Made by a program: the position numbers and the translations under genes. This document shows, piece after piece, positions 1 through 11,296 of a DNA stretch of 64,000 bases. Every line of letters begins with the position of its first letter. The stretch's first letter is position 1. The notes under the pieces are model-generated. The model was not told the origin of the DNA, searched no databases, and saw nothing but the letters and a program-made list of their open reading frames with translations. The DNA lies in the NCBI GenBank assembly GCA_037178855.1, contig JASJZC010000006.1, forward strand, positions 7,792,501-7,856,500, read 5' to 3'. The stretch is from Oscheius sp. JU75. Its lineage: Eukaryota; Nematoda; Chromadorea; Rhabditida; Rhabditidae.

Positions 1-419
1 GGTCCTCTTAGTGGACGTTCTTACAGGTGTCTCGCTCAATATGTGGATAGGCAATGACCCGTTAGAAGGTACACACGAGACAAAGAGCCAAGGGAATGTG
101 CTGCCGCCGTCTTGCTCACTCACACCTATTGTTTGGACTAATTACACGGTAAATAGGCGAATACTGCCAGGAATGACCATTGACAGATCGTTTTCTTTGG
201 ATCGTGTCTTTGCTATTGGAAAATATACCAGAATTCCACAGAAACCCAATTGCTAGTAGTCTTCAAAAGTTGTTCATTTTGATGATTCTCTTGGACTTTC
301 TTTCTTTGTTCATCAACCAGTCCAAAAACAGATAAAGTGTAGAATTGTACAGTTCTGAGCTGGGAACCAGTAATTTTCCAACCGCTTCTTGGTAAATAGG
401 AGAGAGGTTCCATGATTTG

Positions 420-2360
420 TTTCTATCGGTTACTTGGATAGAGTCGACTTGTAGGGCCCTCTCCTAGAAGATCCTTTTGTCTTCGTCGACGAGAGGGACG
501 ACACTTCCTTCCAGCGTCTTTAGATGCACAAGTTAGCCTCCGTCCTTCAGGATGATCCTCACGATGGTAGTTGCCGTGCCGAGACGCTCCTCCACGTGCT
601 TCTGCGCTCTGGCGGTCACTGCCATTCTTTGCTGTCTCGATAACATACACGTGAGAAGGCAAACTCTGAACGAAGAAGGCTGCTCTACAGCTAGAAGAAA
701 CTGCATAAAAGTCTTAATGTTACCAGCCATAAAGGACAGCTCTCGCCGCCTCGTAGTCTCTGAGTCTTCACTTTGCATTGCCAACAACGCCGCTTCCTTA
801 ATAGCAAAAGTTCCCTTGGCACTTTTGTAGTAGAGAGATTTTTAAGCAATCCCAATTCCTTGTACACACTTGACCCACCGCCTCCTCTTTTTGTCTCATC
901 TATGTGTATCAACAGAGGGTGAGGTTGTAAACCGCCTAATAAGGAATGCAAACAGGGATTACCCTGACCTCCCGTCTCTCTCTAAAAACATGGCGTTGCC
1001 CTTCCGGAGACACTCTATCAGCAGGCGGACTAATTGTTCTCGTTTTGCGAATGTGGCGGTCATTTTGCGCCAATTAGACAGCCATGTCCCTCGGGGCTGA
1101 TACTCATGTCTCACGTCTTGAGAGATCATCAGACAAGTCTCAATTATGTAGGGAAATCGTGAGAGGCTGTTTTCAACACAGCTGTGGTCTCCACGGGCCG
1201 CTGAGATTGCTTCCGATGGGCGAGTGAGTCGAATACCTGCCTCGTCATCTCCTACTCTCCAGTGTTCTACTTTTAGCGACCTGCTTTGATCGGTGAGCAG
1301 GCGGTCGTTCGCACATAGCGAAGGGAGCACTCTGCATGATCACTCAAGGAATTTCTCTTACTCTGTCTTGCTCTGAACAAACCTTGGCAGTACCAGTTGT
1401 CGTCCGTTCGAGTATACAAGTTATAGGCTAGCGATGTTGGTTTCTGTCCCATTCCTGTCTTCTCTAGTCAACCTGTTCTTGTCATCTCCTCTCTATTGCG
1501 CACGGAGACGCGAGTACTGCGCTAGCCAAAGTTCTTGGACTGACATCTTCTCCAAAGTTTCACCAGTGGTTTGCGACAGTTTCCAAACCGATAGGGAGAA
1601 TTCTAGCACAGGTAGCCAGTAGCTTCTGTTGCCAACATCTGGTGTATTTGTCCATGCTAAGCAGCTCCTCTAGTCTGTTCCTGTCAAAAGCCACCACAAA
1701 CAGATTGACAAACATAGTCGGTCACAAGGACCATTGCCGTTCAGAAGTTTAGATTGCTCAAGTTTGTTAGGTTCCTTTTTTCTCAAAGTCCAGTGTCCAG
1801 TCTTTTGCGTACTGTCTGTTCCCTGCTCCTTCAGCTCGCCGTTCTTCTGAACTCACAGCTCCTGCAAGACTTCCTTCCTTCCAACCTGCATCACATCCTG
1901 AGGCCCGGGTGCAGCACAGGTCTGTTTACTCCTGCTCATGATTGTGGATAATCTCGCTCTGTCCCCCTCGATCCGCATAGAAATTATACCCACAGCTGTC
2001 AGCACAGAAAGTCCCTCACCTTGACAATTACTGGTCAGGAAATTGACCACAGCTATCGATTCCTCCTGCTCTTGTAACGTGTTGAAAAGATAATTAAAGG
2101 CGCCAGGAGGTCATAGCCGACCGACATCTGTCCCCCGGTGTTAGAAGGCTCTTAGCTGTGATGGATAGTTGTAATTATGTGATCTGGTGTACAGCCAAAC
2201 GTCATAGTCAAACATCATGCTCTCTTCCTCCAATTGAATCCAGTCTCTGTCATTATCTCTTCTTCTGTCTTCGAAAGCAGTTCTGTACAACTTCCTTCTC
2301 TATCTCTTTCGGGAGTGATGTTTTCCAAACACCGATCTATCCCGCTCACTATTCTTTAGC
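420..2360 (-). CDS. Unidentified multi-exon gene fragments (minus strand)
   Basis: Several adjoining minus-strand stretches read like exons of one or more helical proteins, but I do not recognise the family. Pieces: about 2260-2160 (contains EEESMMFDYDVWLY), 2090-1855 (contains VVNFLTSNCQ and IISMRIEGDRARLSTI), 1720-1590 (contains RNRLEELLSMDKYTRCWQQ), 1330-955 (contains WLSNWRKMTATFAKREQ, with a 36-nt GT-AG intron near 1245-1210) and 840-533 (contains TFAIKEAALLAMQSED and ends QRMAVTARAQKHVEERL...KDGG then stop). The phases between pieces do not all join with the sites I can see, so start, exon ends and even gene number are open. The amino-acid make-up and the short introns match the confident genes nearby, which is the main reason to list it. 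Confidence 0.38.
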
Positions 2361-2565
2361 CACTTACTATACTGTCTGTTAAAGTTAATCTTTACCAGTT
2401 CAATCTTTTTTGCGGGATTCTTTGTAAAAAATATAGCTTGACAGCATTCAATACTCAGCCGCAGGATTGAGAAGTGGAACAGGAAGGGAGAAAAAATTGA
2501 AGCAGGCTGGCAAGCTATTGGTATGGTTTGCTCAAAAGTAAAAGGGCACCATCATAGCCCATTTC

Positions 2566-2628
2566 TTTTCGTGGCAGGAGCCGTTTAGCACGCAAACATT
2601 GAATATTCAGCAAAGTTTTGATTAAAGG
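2566..2628 (+). repeat. Dispersed repeat, copy 1
   Basis: About 62 nt here match 13511-13570 at roughly four bases in five; the shared core includes CGCAAACATTGAATA. The two copies are 11 kb apart in the same orientation, so this is a dispersed repeat and not a tandem array. Confidence 0.7.
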
Positions 2629-3245
2629 ATTGCTTTGAACGAGGGCTACGGTAGTAACCTCTTTTTACTGAACAAACCATATTGACCAGCTCCATTTGAC
2701 CTTGTTTCGGCCTGGCCCGACTCTGCGTCTAAGACCAATTTTGAAACTTTTGACGGGAAAAGAGAATGGGATGGGAGGGACTTCGACTGAACAAGAACAT
2801 CCCTAGATCGTTGATCACCTTTAAAAACAGTCCTCCCTCTCAAAAGAATAATGTTTATCCCGGGGATTAATCAGACAACTTGACACCACCCTTTACTCAC
2901 CCTTCGATCTTTCCCTTCTTCTTTCCGTAGTCTCGCGGCCTTTCCTCCCACGCCTACCTTCATAATAACGAAACTTGTGAATCACGTCTCCCGGGCGCTG
3001 AGAAAAATGTCATCGATCGCGTCGTCGAGACCTGTAGCCATCGGCTATCCCTTATCTCTACCTATCTACCGTATCTCTTTGGATACCCGATGATACTCGG
3101 GAGCCTGTCACCCGATTATCCAGTCTTGTTTGTTCTGAACCCCCTCCTCCTGTGTTGCGTCTACTCATCATACCTTCTGGGAAGCGGATAATCTTGTTTT
3201 GTGTTCCATTCATAGGGCTTGCAGATCGGGCCGGGCCAAAGCACT

Positions 3246-3415
3246 CAGAGTGCGCCAGAAAAATCGGTCATCGCGGGGTAAAAATGAATTTTTTAAACTG
3301 AAAATATTTTGAAAAATTGTAAATCAGATAAAATGCTTCAATTTTGAAGAACATCGCAAAGTTAGCAAATGTCGTCTAGGCCTCCGCGATGACCGATTTC
3401 CTTGCGCACCCTGTG
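3246..3415. repeat. MITE-like inverted-repeat element
   Basis: Terminal inverted repeats of about 30 nt: the left end reads GTGCGC...AAATCGGTCATCGCGG and the right end is its reverse complement with a few changes. The 105 nt between them is AT-rich and non-coding. Total about 170 bp, the size and form of a miniature inverted-repeat element. No clear target-site duplication is visible. Confidence 0.7.
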
Positions 3416-4989
3416 GGCCTAGAAGCGAGCCGATCCGTGTCTGAAGCAGTGAACGAGGACCAGACGGGCCGAAAGCACATGTCTGTCTCTATTGACTCAT
3501 ACCTTTTGGTGGGGAGCGGAAATCAAGCCAATTGAGGCTCTATTCAACAATGAACACTTCCTCGGTGAAGTCACCAGGCGTCAGAAAGTTCTAATTGGAT
3601 TACAGATATTTCTGTCCCTCTTTTTGGAAGAACGGTGACATTTCGAATGACATTCACACTCAATTACTCCGTCTTTTTACAGTCGGCTCTCTGAAGAGAC
3701 ATCAAAGAGACGCGCGCGCCTCCTCGTCATCCACATGTGCCATGCAGATGACAGCTAGAGAGAAAAAACGTGATAATCTATCTCAACAGACCTCCTCTCT
3801 GAGTGCTTTTTCAAAAACAGACCCTGCTATTTATCCAATTAGTAACCATTCTGAGTCAGATTGTTTTTGGATCTGATCATGCCACATCGGACATCCCTCC
3901 CCACGTTCTGTGTGTGACTGACACCCCTGGTTTGAATCGAATACTCGACCAAGCCTGTCTCTTTGGGCCAGTTTCATTTTCAAATGTTTTGGCTGAGTTT
4001 GAGCTCCAATGAGTAACAGTTTGAACTCGACAGATCCGTACCAAGTCCACTTGTCGTATTGAGACCCTTGTGAAATTTTTCGGCGGAGAACATTTCCAGC
4101 TTGTCATCTCCAAAGCACTAGGATTCCCTATTCAGACAGCGACTTCTTACAGTCCTCACGTCTCTGACCGAGCTCCGCCCCCGGCCGGTCTCATTGTTCG
4201 CACTTGCCCTTGGTTCTTTATATCCTGACCGAGCTCTTTTACGACTTCCGTCCTCAGGGATTATCCTTCCATATTTAACCTTCATTTTATCCTTAAATTA
4301 CTGTTTACCCGTATACACTTCTGTCGGTTATTGGTCTCTCGGAGAGAGTCTGAAAAGAATAGCAAACTAGAGGTGAGTTTCTTTCAAGGTCTTCTCCACC
4401 CGAATATTTCATGGGCGTCGAGCCCACTTAGCCCATAGACCCTATTCTTCTCGAGGCTCACTGACCTCCCGTCTCTCTCTCTCATACTCTCTGTTCAAAA
4501 CCCAGATCTTTTTGGTCGGTAAAGGTGGGGGAGTAATCCCGCTACGGACTGTCAGCAAGGCGTGTCGAGGGACCATGTTTGGACACTCCTAGTCAGCGCT
4601 GCCAAACCACTCTCTGTTGACTGACCCAGACGCCCGATTCTCTCGATTCTCTCTTCGCGCCTTTCTCCCAATTCAGAATAGTTGTACTGTCTCTTTTGCA
4701 TATCAATGACCCGCTCTCCCACCTGCGCAATCCTGAGCACAAAGGCATCCGCCATTTATAGTCCAAATAAAGACAGCCATTACCGAGTCACAACACTTTC
4801 TGGGGCAGAGGCTGTAAAAAAGAGAATGTGACGAGAATGGGGGGGGGGGTCTTAATAAGAGGATTACCTGCAGAAGGAGCACGTTTCTGGTCTGCTTTGT
4901 TGTTTCAAAATCCTCTCCCGTTTGAAATGATGGTTTTTCCTTACACAAACTTACACAGTTTATCTAAAGACTTGACCAGCTTTTGGTAC

Positions 4990-5085
4990 AAAATCACAAA
5001 GTTTTGTCCTGCTCGGAGATTGAACCCGACCCTTTTTAAACACTAGTCGGAACGCTTACCCAATGCGCTATGCAGACCGGGTTCG
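4990..5085 (-). repeat. tRNA-like (SINE-type) element
   Basis: On the minus strand there is an A-box-like block (TGCATAGCGCATTGGGTAAG) and, about 30 nt on, a B box (GGGTTCAATCTCC), followed by a tail GGACAAAACTTTGTG. The acceptor arms do not pair, so it is tRNA-derived and not a working tRNA gene. Confidence 0.6.
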
Positions 5086-5744
5086 CGGACTGGGTACATG
5101 GGTTACCGGGCCTAGCACTAACACAGTTGAACCCGTATACTGCTCAAAAACCATCTCGATAAGAGATTGTCAACACCAAATACACATCACCCTCACCCCC
5201 TGCTGATTAGCATACCCTATCAGTAACGGCTGTAAACAAACACCCCTATTTGGGTTGACCCTTTCTCCACACTGCTCAAGTGTCGCGCTTCGATTTACAG
5301 AGAGCGACAAATACCAGCCTTTTCGTCATAAGCCCTCTTCCTCTTTTAATCCTCTCCACTCCGAAAGATATCTGTCCAGGTAGATAGGTTGTCAGCTGTG
5401 ACTTCGAGGCTGAGTGACAGTCGTGTCCAATCTGTCAGTTGGGGGAAGGTGAGATGCGCTTGTTTGAGTCCATGACATGCATAGCTCAAAACAGCTCAGG
5501 ACCTAGGATAACAATGGCTATTAGGGGGAGGCGATAAAGTATAACAGGATGCGTGAATGGGACTCCTTACTCGTCTGGGAGAGACAAAGGACCTCGCACT
5601 TTTTGGCATGCACCTGACTAGCACAGCTGCGGAACTTGTACTCTTTTTCAGTCTTGGAAGAACTTCCTTACGGGATGCAGGGCTTATAGCACTTCAGCCA
5701 CTGAAGAACTGAATGTCCCTTTCCCGGCGTTTAGCATGTCACCA

Positions 5745-5825
5745 AAAACTTTTGATCGGGGATCGAACCCGACTCTTTTGGATTTCTAGCCGAAGCGCTT
5801 ACCGTTCATTTTCGGCCAGGTACGA
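5745..5825 (-). repeat. tRNA-like (SINE-type) element
   Basis: Minus strand: GGTAAGCGCTTCGGCTAG, then B box GGGTTCGATCCCCG, then tail ATCAAAAGTTTTTGG. Same order and tail as the element near 5.0 kb; the cloverleaf is not complete. Confidence 0.6.
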
Positions 5826-6679
5826 AGTCATGAGTCTAGCACTAAGGTGAAAGCTCGAACTGGTCCAAAGAAAAAAGTTTGATCTGCCTGAGTATTCATT
5901 ACTGTCAATGTGACGGAGTTTTATAGAACTGTATTTGAGGGTTCCAGCTCCATAGCAATCGAAATGGCGTGAAGGATCACTGGACTGAGTGTGAAAAGAG
6001 CCCAGCCTGCAATTACTAACACCTTATCAGCCCATTGTTTACTGGGAAAGCGTCCCGCCCCTCTCTACCTTCCTTTGTTCCCTCGGAGAAGCACACACCT
6101 GCTGTCCAGGATGTCATGTTATCCCCACGCACTTTGTCTCTCTCTTCTGGTTTCTCTGTCCAGGTGGTCTCTCTCTTTCTGCAAGAGTTGCCAAAGGGGG
6201 CTCGCCCCCAGAGTCATTCATTTGCAATGAGAACAACGACCCTCTGTCTCTCTGTTTTGCCCTTTTTGACAACCCGTTCCCCGTACACGAGAGGCCCTTC
6301 CGAGAATATTTCGTGACCTCATCGAACTTTTCCCATAGCTCGTTTGCCGTTCTCACGGCGTATCGCCTTCCAATCCGCCAGCTAGGAGCACTTGGCTCTA
6401 GTCTAAGATCAACACTTTCGGAGATTTTCTTTTCGATTTTCTGTGCTCTGCCAGTCGCTGTCTCATCAAAAATGCCATCTCGAAAACTAAGGGTTTGCAA
6501 TGATGTCGGTGCTCATTATACTTTTATTGCCAACATGAGACAATTGGATGTCTCCCGCTCCTTCTTTTTCCTAGCTTCATACCTCCTTCCATTTTGGAAT
6601 CTGGCGCGTTAAATTGAAAGGCTGTGCAATGTTTCTTGGCAACCGAACAGAATACAAGATCCGTTAGTCTTTCAACTGA

Positions 6680-6775
6680 GGACAAAAAATAATTGTCCAC
6701 CGCGGGGGATCGAACCCAATACTTTTGTGCCGTATATAGTCAGAGCTCTTACTGACTGCACCATGCGAGCTCCGA
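6680..6775 (-). repeat. tRNA-like (SINE-type) element
   Basis: Minus strand: A box within GCATGGTGCAGTCAGTAAGA, B box GGGTTCGATCCCCCG, tail GGACAATTATTTTTTGTCC. D- and T-arm signals are good but acceptor pairing fails. Confidence 0.65.
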
Positions 6776-7773
6776 GTGTGCAGGTGAAACTAGCTAAGAT
6801 GCAAAAGGTGCATTTTTTTAGAGCAGCTCGTACAGATAGTATTGTCTCTCTCGTAGCTGATTCATCCCGCGTCCTGTGGACGCGGCATTTGTAGTTGTTC
6901 TTCTCTCCCGCTATCAGCAACTCCTCCGCACACTTTTCTCCCTCCTGAATCCAATTGATTACATTTTTGTTGTCCTCGTCTGTGCAACAGAGTTCTCCGG
7001 AAGTTGAGCAAACAAATGTCGTACTCTTCATAATTACATCTTCCTAGGCACAAAGTTTGTCTCTTTTTGAATCCTGTTGATGTTGTTTTTTGCTGGTACG
7101 GCTGTAAAATTTCTGGGCAGGAGCGAGGCGGACAGATCATACAGCCGACAGTCGTAAACAGATCATATAGACGAGCTTTTCTCTGATTTCAATCGGATTT
7201 CTTGTTTTGTTCTCCCCTTGCTCTCACTATTTGCAATTATATTCCTGTCAACATAGTACTCTCTTTTCCTAATCTTGTCAGAGCAACGGTTCTGTCCAGG
7301 CTCCATCCATCCTGTCCCACTCAACATCACAGAAGCATCGGATCTTGTTGTCTCTTGATTTCCTCTCTCTTCTGCCAATTTGAACTTGTGGTCTTGCCAG
7401 TCAGCCAGCTTCAGTCACTGTCTGTCAGTATGATTCTGTTCCTATTGGACTACCTCTGGTCTGAACATCCATGCTCATTTAATGGCACTGTCTGAATGGT
7501 TCAAACAGAACGGAGAGCACTGGACCAAACATCTTCCGGGAATTCGTATCAGTAACTTTCCCATGCGCTGCTCATTACATTCCTTTCCGAATACTATGGG
7601 AGTCTAATCACAGAATACGCTCGCGTCGCATGTCTCTCTGGCATGTGTTCATTTTTGTCACCACATTTAGTCATTCATGAGAGTCTCTCTCAGTCAGAAG
7701 AAGAGCCGTTTATTGACCATCTTTTTGTCTCTTCCCTTTTAATTTCTCATCTAAGAACTCATTTTACAGAACC

Positions 7774-9267
7774 ATGAAACTAGTACTGGCCCTTGTCCTG
7801 ATTGCCGGATGCAGTTGTTCCCCGTACGGTGAGAGAGATCGCTACGGGAATCGAGACTACGCCATCGACGATCAGCCCTACATGCCTCGAACAGGTTGGT
7901 TGCACTCCCAGGTGGTGCTGTTTTTCTGTAGTCCTCGTTAGACACCGAAGAGGCCAGATGTTGTGCTAATGGGCGTGAAATGTCACCTACGAAATCCGAA
8001 GCTATTTCAGTGACTCACACCTTCCCAAATGTGACACACTGTCGAGAGCTGTGTGAAGTTGCCTGTAGCTCAACGAACGTATACATGGGTACACAAATAA
8101 TCGAGATGTTCAACTGCGTCAAGATGAAGCCACCAAAGGTGAGTAGAGCAAAGACTCGTCCTCTTTGGCTTGCATGGCAATGTGAGGAACAGACCTCGAA
8201 AACAGAGTCATTTGGAAAAGAAAGTGGTATGGAAAACAACTGGAAAGAGTACTGTTTTGAAGTAGCTTCCGGCGAGAAGAGAAGGGAAGGCTGCAAATAT
8301 TTTTGGAGTGACTCAAAAGTATACCCTCATGCTATTTCTATCTCATAGTCGCAAAGAACACAAATTATAGTAAGGAATGTCACCAAGGGTGTCAGTTGCT
8401 TCCAAAAACCCCAAGAACAATAGTTGGACCAATCGAAGCGAATGAGTCTCATTGTCGGCGGTTCAAAATCTACTTATCCCTGGCATCACCATAATACGGT
8501 CGGATCAAAAACTTCTCCCGCTTGCATGATAATGGGATGAAACACACCTCGAAAACAGAGACATTTAGGAGAGGGGAAGTGTATGTCAAAACAACTGGAG
8601 GAGTACTGTGTTGGAGCTTTTCTTCTGAGAGGAACAGAGAGTCTTATCAAAGTTTGTACTGTTTTCATTGAGAAATGGATTTCGACCCCAGACCAGACAT
8701 GGACTTTCTCATCAAGTACTGGAAGTACAGTAGAGTAGGAATTGTCTCATCTAAAATCAGGAATTGTCTTCTCTAGCTGTGGATATGTAATTCGAAGTAA
8801 GGCGACGGAGTGATAGCAACGGGTTGCTGAGGACCATATACTAGGGGGAGACTGTAGGATTGGCAGAAACTAATTGATAGTACAAAATATGCTATGAGCC
8901 GGGGACAGAATCAGTTTGTTCAGTACTCTTTTGAATCCGAAAAGATAACTAGTTTTAGACCTCAATGCTCGGCTCAATCAAAGGAAACAGCTTCTACATG
9001 ACCCTGGTCGTGCTCGGTACCATCACTCTCGGTGTCGTCGCTCTCTTGACCCTCTGCTTCTGCTGCTCCTACTGCTGTCGACCGGGGGTGTCGAGTCGTG
9101 GCTCGAGCAAAGATGCTCTCACTCAGGAAGACGGTGAATTCAGGTACTTTAATTAACAGAACCAGTTGAAATCCAACTTTAGGGAATCGCTGTACGACGC
9201 CGAGATTGGCCCCGTGCGGAAAGAGCGCGAATTTACTCGACGAGCCCGAACGGCACAAGTAGTCTAG
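7774..9267 (+). CDS. Cysteine-rich single-pass membrane protein, unknown family
   Basis: Four exons (7774-7894, 7942-8138, 8959-9143, 9183-9267) give 195 aa with all junctions in phase. Residues 1-16 are a signal peptide (MKLVLALVLIAGCSC). Exon 2 is a short ectodomain with a CC pair and a C...C...C cluster (HCRELCEVAC) plus one more Cys. Exon 3 gives one membrane span (about 20 residues, GTITLGVVALLTL) followed by a Cys cluster (CFCCSYCC) that suits palmitoylation. The short cytoplasmic tail ends RRARTAQVV, which could act as a PDZ ligand. The ATG lies four bases after TTTTACAG, a likely trans-splice acceptor. The 820-nt intron 2 is unusually long for this window. I do not recognise the family; membrane topology is inferred. 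Confidence 0.75.
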
Positions 9268-9793
9268 AAGAAGAAGTCTCAGAGCCTCAAAATCGTGTCT
9301 AGAAAACGGGTATTCGTCTCTTATCCTCTCAAAACTAAGCACCTCCTTCTCCATCCGAATACCAAGAAATCCGAAGCCATATTCCCTCCTCTCTCCCTCT
9401 GTTCAACAGATTTCTCAAACACAGAACTTATATTTTCACAGCGAGTCATATAATGAAGTTTTTTCCCTCCTTGTACTGGTTGAAGTAATTAGTTCTCGGA
9501 GGTAATGGTTGTATTGTTCCCGGAGACTGACAGCCTTGTCTTCGCCCCCGAGATCGACCAGTCAGATATGACGCCGTTCTCACGCAATCCCCCGACGGCC
9601 AAGGCAAATTTTACGCCTTGGTGCCTACTGTAAGAGGAGGGGGGTCGACAAGCAAACGTCTAGAAAATCTATGGTACTGCTAGTACGGGTATAGAGCGGT
9701 TGGACACTCCAATGTCTACAGTGAGAGGATCAAGCACCCATCTGGTCTCTATGGAAGAGACAGAAACTCTTTCCTGTGGGCACGGTACCTCCC

Positions 9794-10878
9794 AAAGAGC
9801 ATCTCTTCAACGGCGAAGAACTCAACAAAATGGATTCGACCGAGCCGCCGTTCTCCGAGAAGCGTTTCGAGGAAATCATTACCGAGGTAAACTCTCTTGG
9901 GCCCGTGCTAGCAAGACGTCTCATTAGAAAAAGACGAACTTGCCAATAGAATTTGGCGCTCAATTTGAATAAAAGCTGTGTGACAGAACTTTGGTCAAAA
10001 TGGTTACCAAGTTCTCTTGTACAGTTTGTCTTCGCCCAAAAAGACGTCTTGCTATCACAGGCTATCTAATACTATTCTATTCCAGGTAAAATCCTTCCTC
10101 AAAAAAGTCGACCTGGATTCGATCATCCCTCCTCAGCGTCCTACGGACCGTCCTCTTCGTCTCCCTTTCCAGGACGTCTACAAGATTGGAGGAATCGGCA
10201 CGGTGCCGGTAGGACGTGTGGAAACAGGCGTCCTCAAGCCTGGAATGGTCGTCACTTTCGCCCCGCAGAATGTCACCACCGAGGTCAAATCGGTCGAGAT
10301 GCATCACGAATCTCTTCCTGAAGCCAGTCCTGGAGACAATATCGGTTTTAACGTGAAGAACGTCTCGGTCAAAGACATCCGTCGTGGATCTGTCTGTTCG
10401 GACTCGAAGAACGACCCGGCCAAGGAATCCAAGAACTTCACCGCTCAGGTAACCATTGCTTTCTACTTATGGCTAATCTAAGGTTCTAGGTCATTGTGAT
10501 GAATCACCCGGGCCAGATCAGTGCCGGCTACACTCCCGTCCTCGACTGCCACACAGCCCATATCGCCTGCAAGTTCGCCGAGCTCAAGAAGAAGGTCGAC
10601 CGGCGTACGGGAAAATCGACCGAAGCTTCGCCGAAATTCCTCAAGTCGGGTGACGCTGGAATCGTCGAGCTCATCCCGACCAAGCCTCTCTGCGTAGAAA
10701 GCTTCACCGACTACGCCCCCCTCGGACGTTTCGCTGTTCGTGACATGAGACAGGTGAGCTTTTCTTACCTTTTCAATACCCAATTTTATAGGCGGTCGCC
10801 GTAGGAGTCATCAAGTCTGTGACCAAGGATGACGGCTCTGAAGGAAAGGTCACCAAGTCTGCTGCCGAGAAAAAGTGA
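9794..10878 (+). pseudogene. eef-1A: Elongation factor 1-alpha copy lacking most of the GTPase domain
   Basis: EF-1alpha delivers aminoacyl-tRNA to the ribosome. Exons 10086-10448, 10490-10753 and 10792-10878 encode intact domains II and III: the start of domain II ([19 protein letters not shown]), [11 protein letters not shown], the region [20 protein letters not shown] and RFAVRDMRQ are all present and the frame closes at a normal C-terminus. Upstream only a scrap of domain I remains: NKMDSTEPPFSEKRFEEIITE (to 9886), and before it text that matches the family only in patches. The P-loop (GHVDSGKST) and switch regions are absent on either strand back to 9270. In addition about 50 residues between FLKKV and DLDSIIPP are missing, leaving an in-frame join. 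Codon bias is strong (C/G third bases), like a highly expressed gene. Most likely a recently decayed paralogue, or an assembly collapse; without the G domain it cannot work as a GTPase. Confidence 0.85.
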
Positions 10879-11296
10879 CCGCTCTTAACTCTTGTTGTTT
10901 TTCATCACCTAAATGAAACAGGTTTAGTTACTCTTTGTACTATTTGGGGGGGGGGTTATGGGGCTCCCCTCTTCCTAAATGGAGAATCGCGCTCAGAAGA
11001 GCTACAACGGACGTCCTCACTTTACTTCACCAAAAACACAAACAGCCAGTGAGTGACAAGTAAATTCTTCCCTAGAGATCTCTTCAATTTACAACATGTC
11101 TTTCACATTTTTTGTCATGATGGAAGTTTGCAGATGGCTGGTATACTGATATGGTCCGAATGGAAGATACGATATTCTGAGAAAACAACTAGAAGAGCCG
11201 AAAAGGAGAACAAAAAACCGTTTTGACCCCTTTATTGCATTTTTTTATCAAGTTTTCCATAGCAATATATGACCCAAGTCGGGTCTTCTCTGGCTG

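Larger units (their letters stand above)
2629..7773. other. Gene-poor stretch
   Basis: No recognised gene. It holds one MITE-like element (3246-3415), three tRNA-like elements (near 5.0, 5.8 and 6.7 kb), a G10 run near 4840, and pyrimidine-rich low-complexity text. Three minus-strand open frames look coding but unidentified: 4755-4552 (starts MADAFVLRIAQVGERV, strongly helical, Glu/Arg-rich), 6500-6114 (contains RTANELWEKFDEVTKYS) and 7031-6780 (contains CSTSGELCCTDEDNKN). They could be exons of a long gene running toward the fragments at 0.4-2.4 kb. A 20-mer, CTGACCTCCCGTCTCTCTCT, occurs at 964 and again at about 4461. Confidence 0.5.

Noticed and set aside
5000-6780. Working tRNA genes
   Set aside because: A and B boxes are good, but acceptor stems do not pair and anticodon arms are malformed; tails are shared between elements with different bodies.
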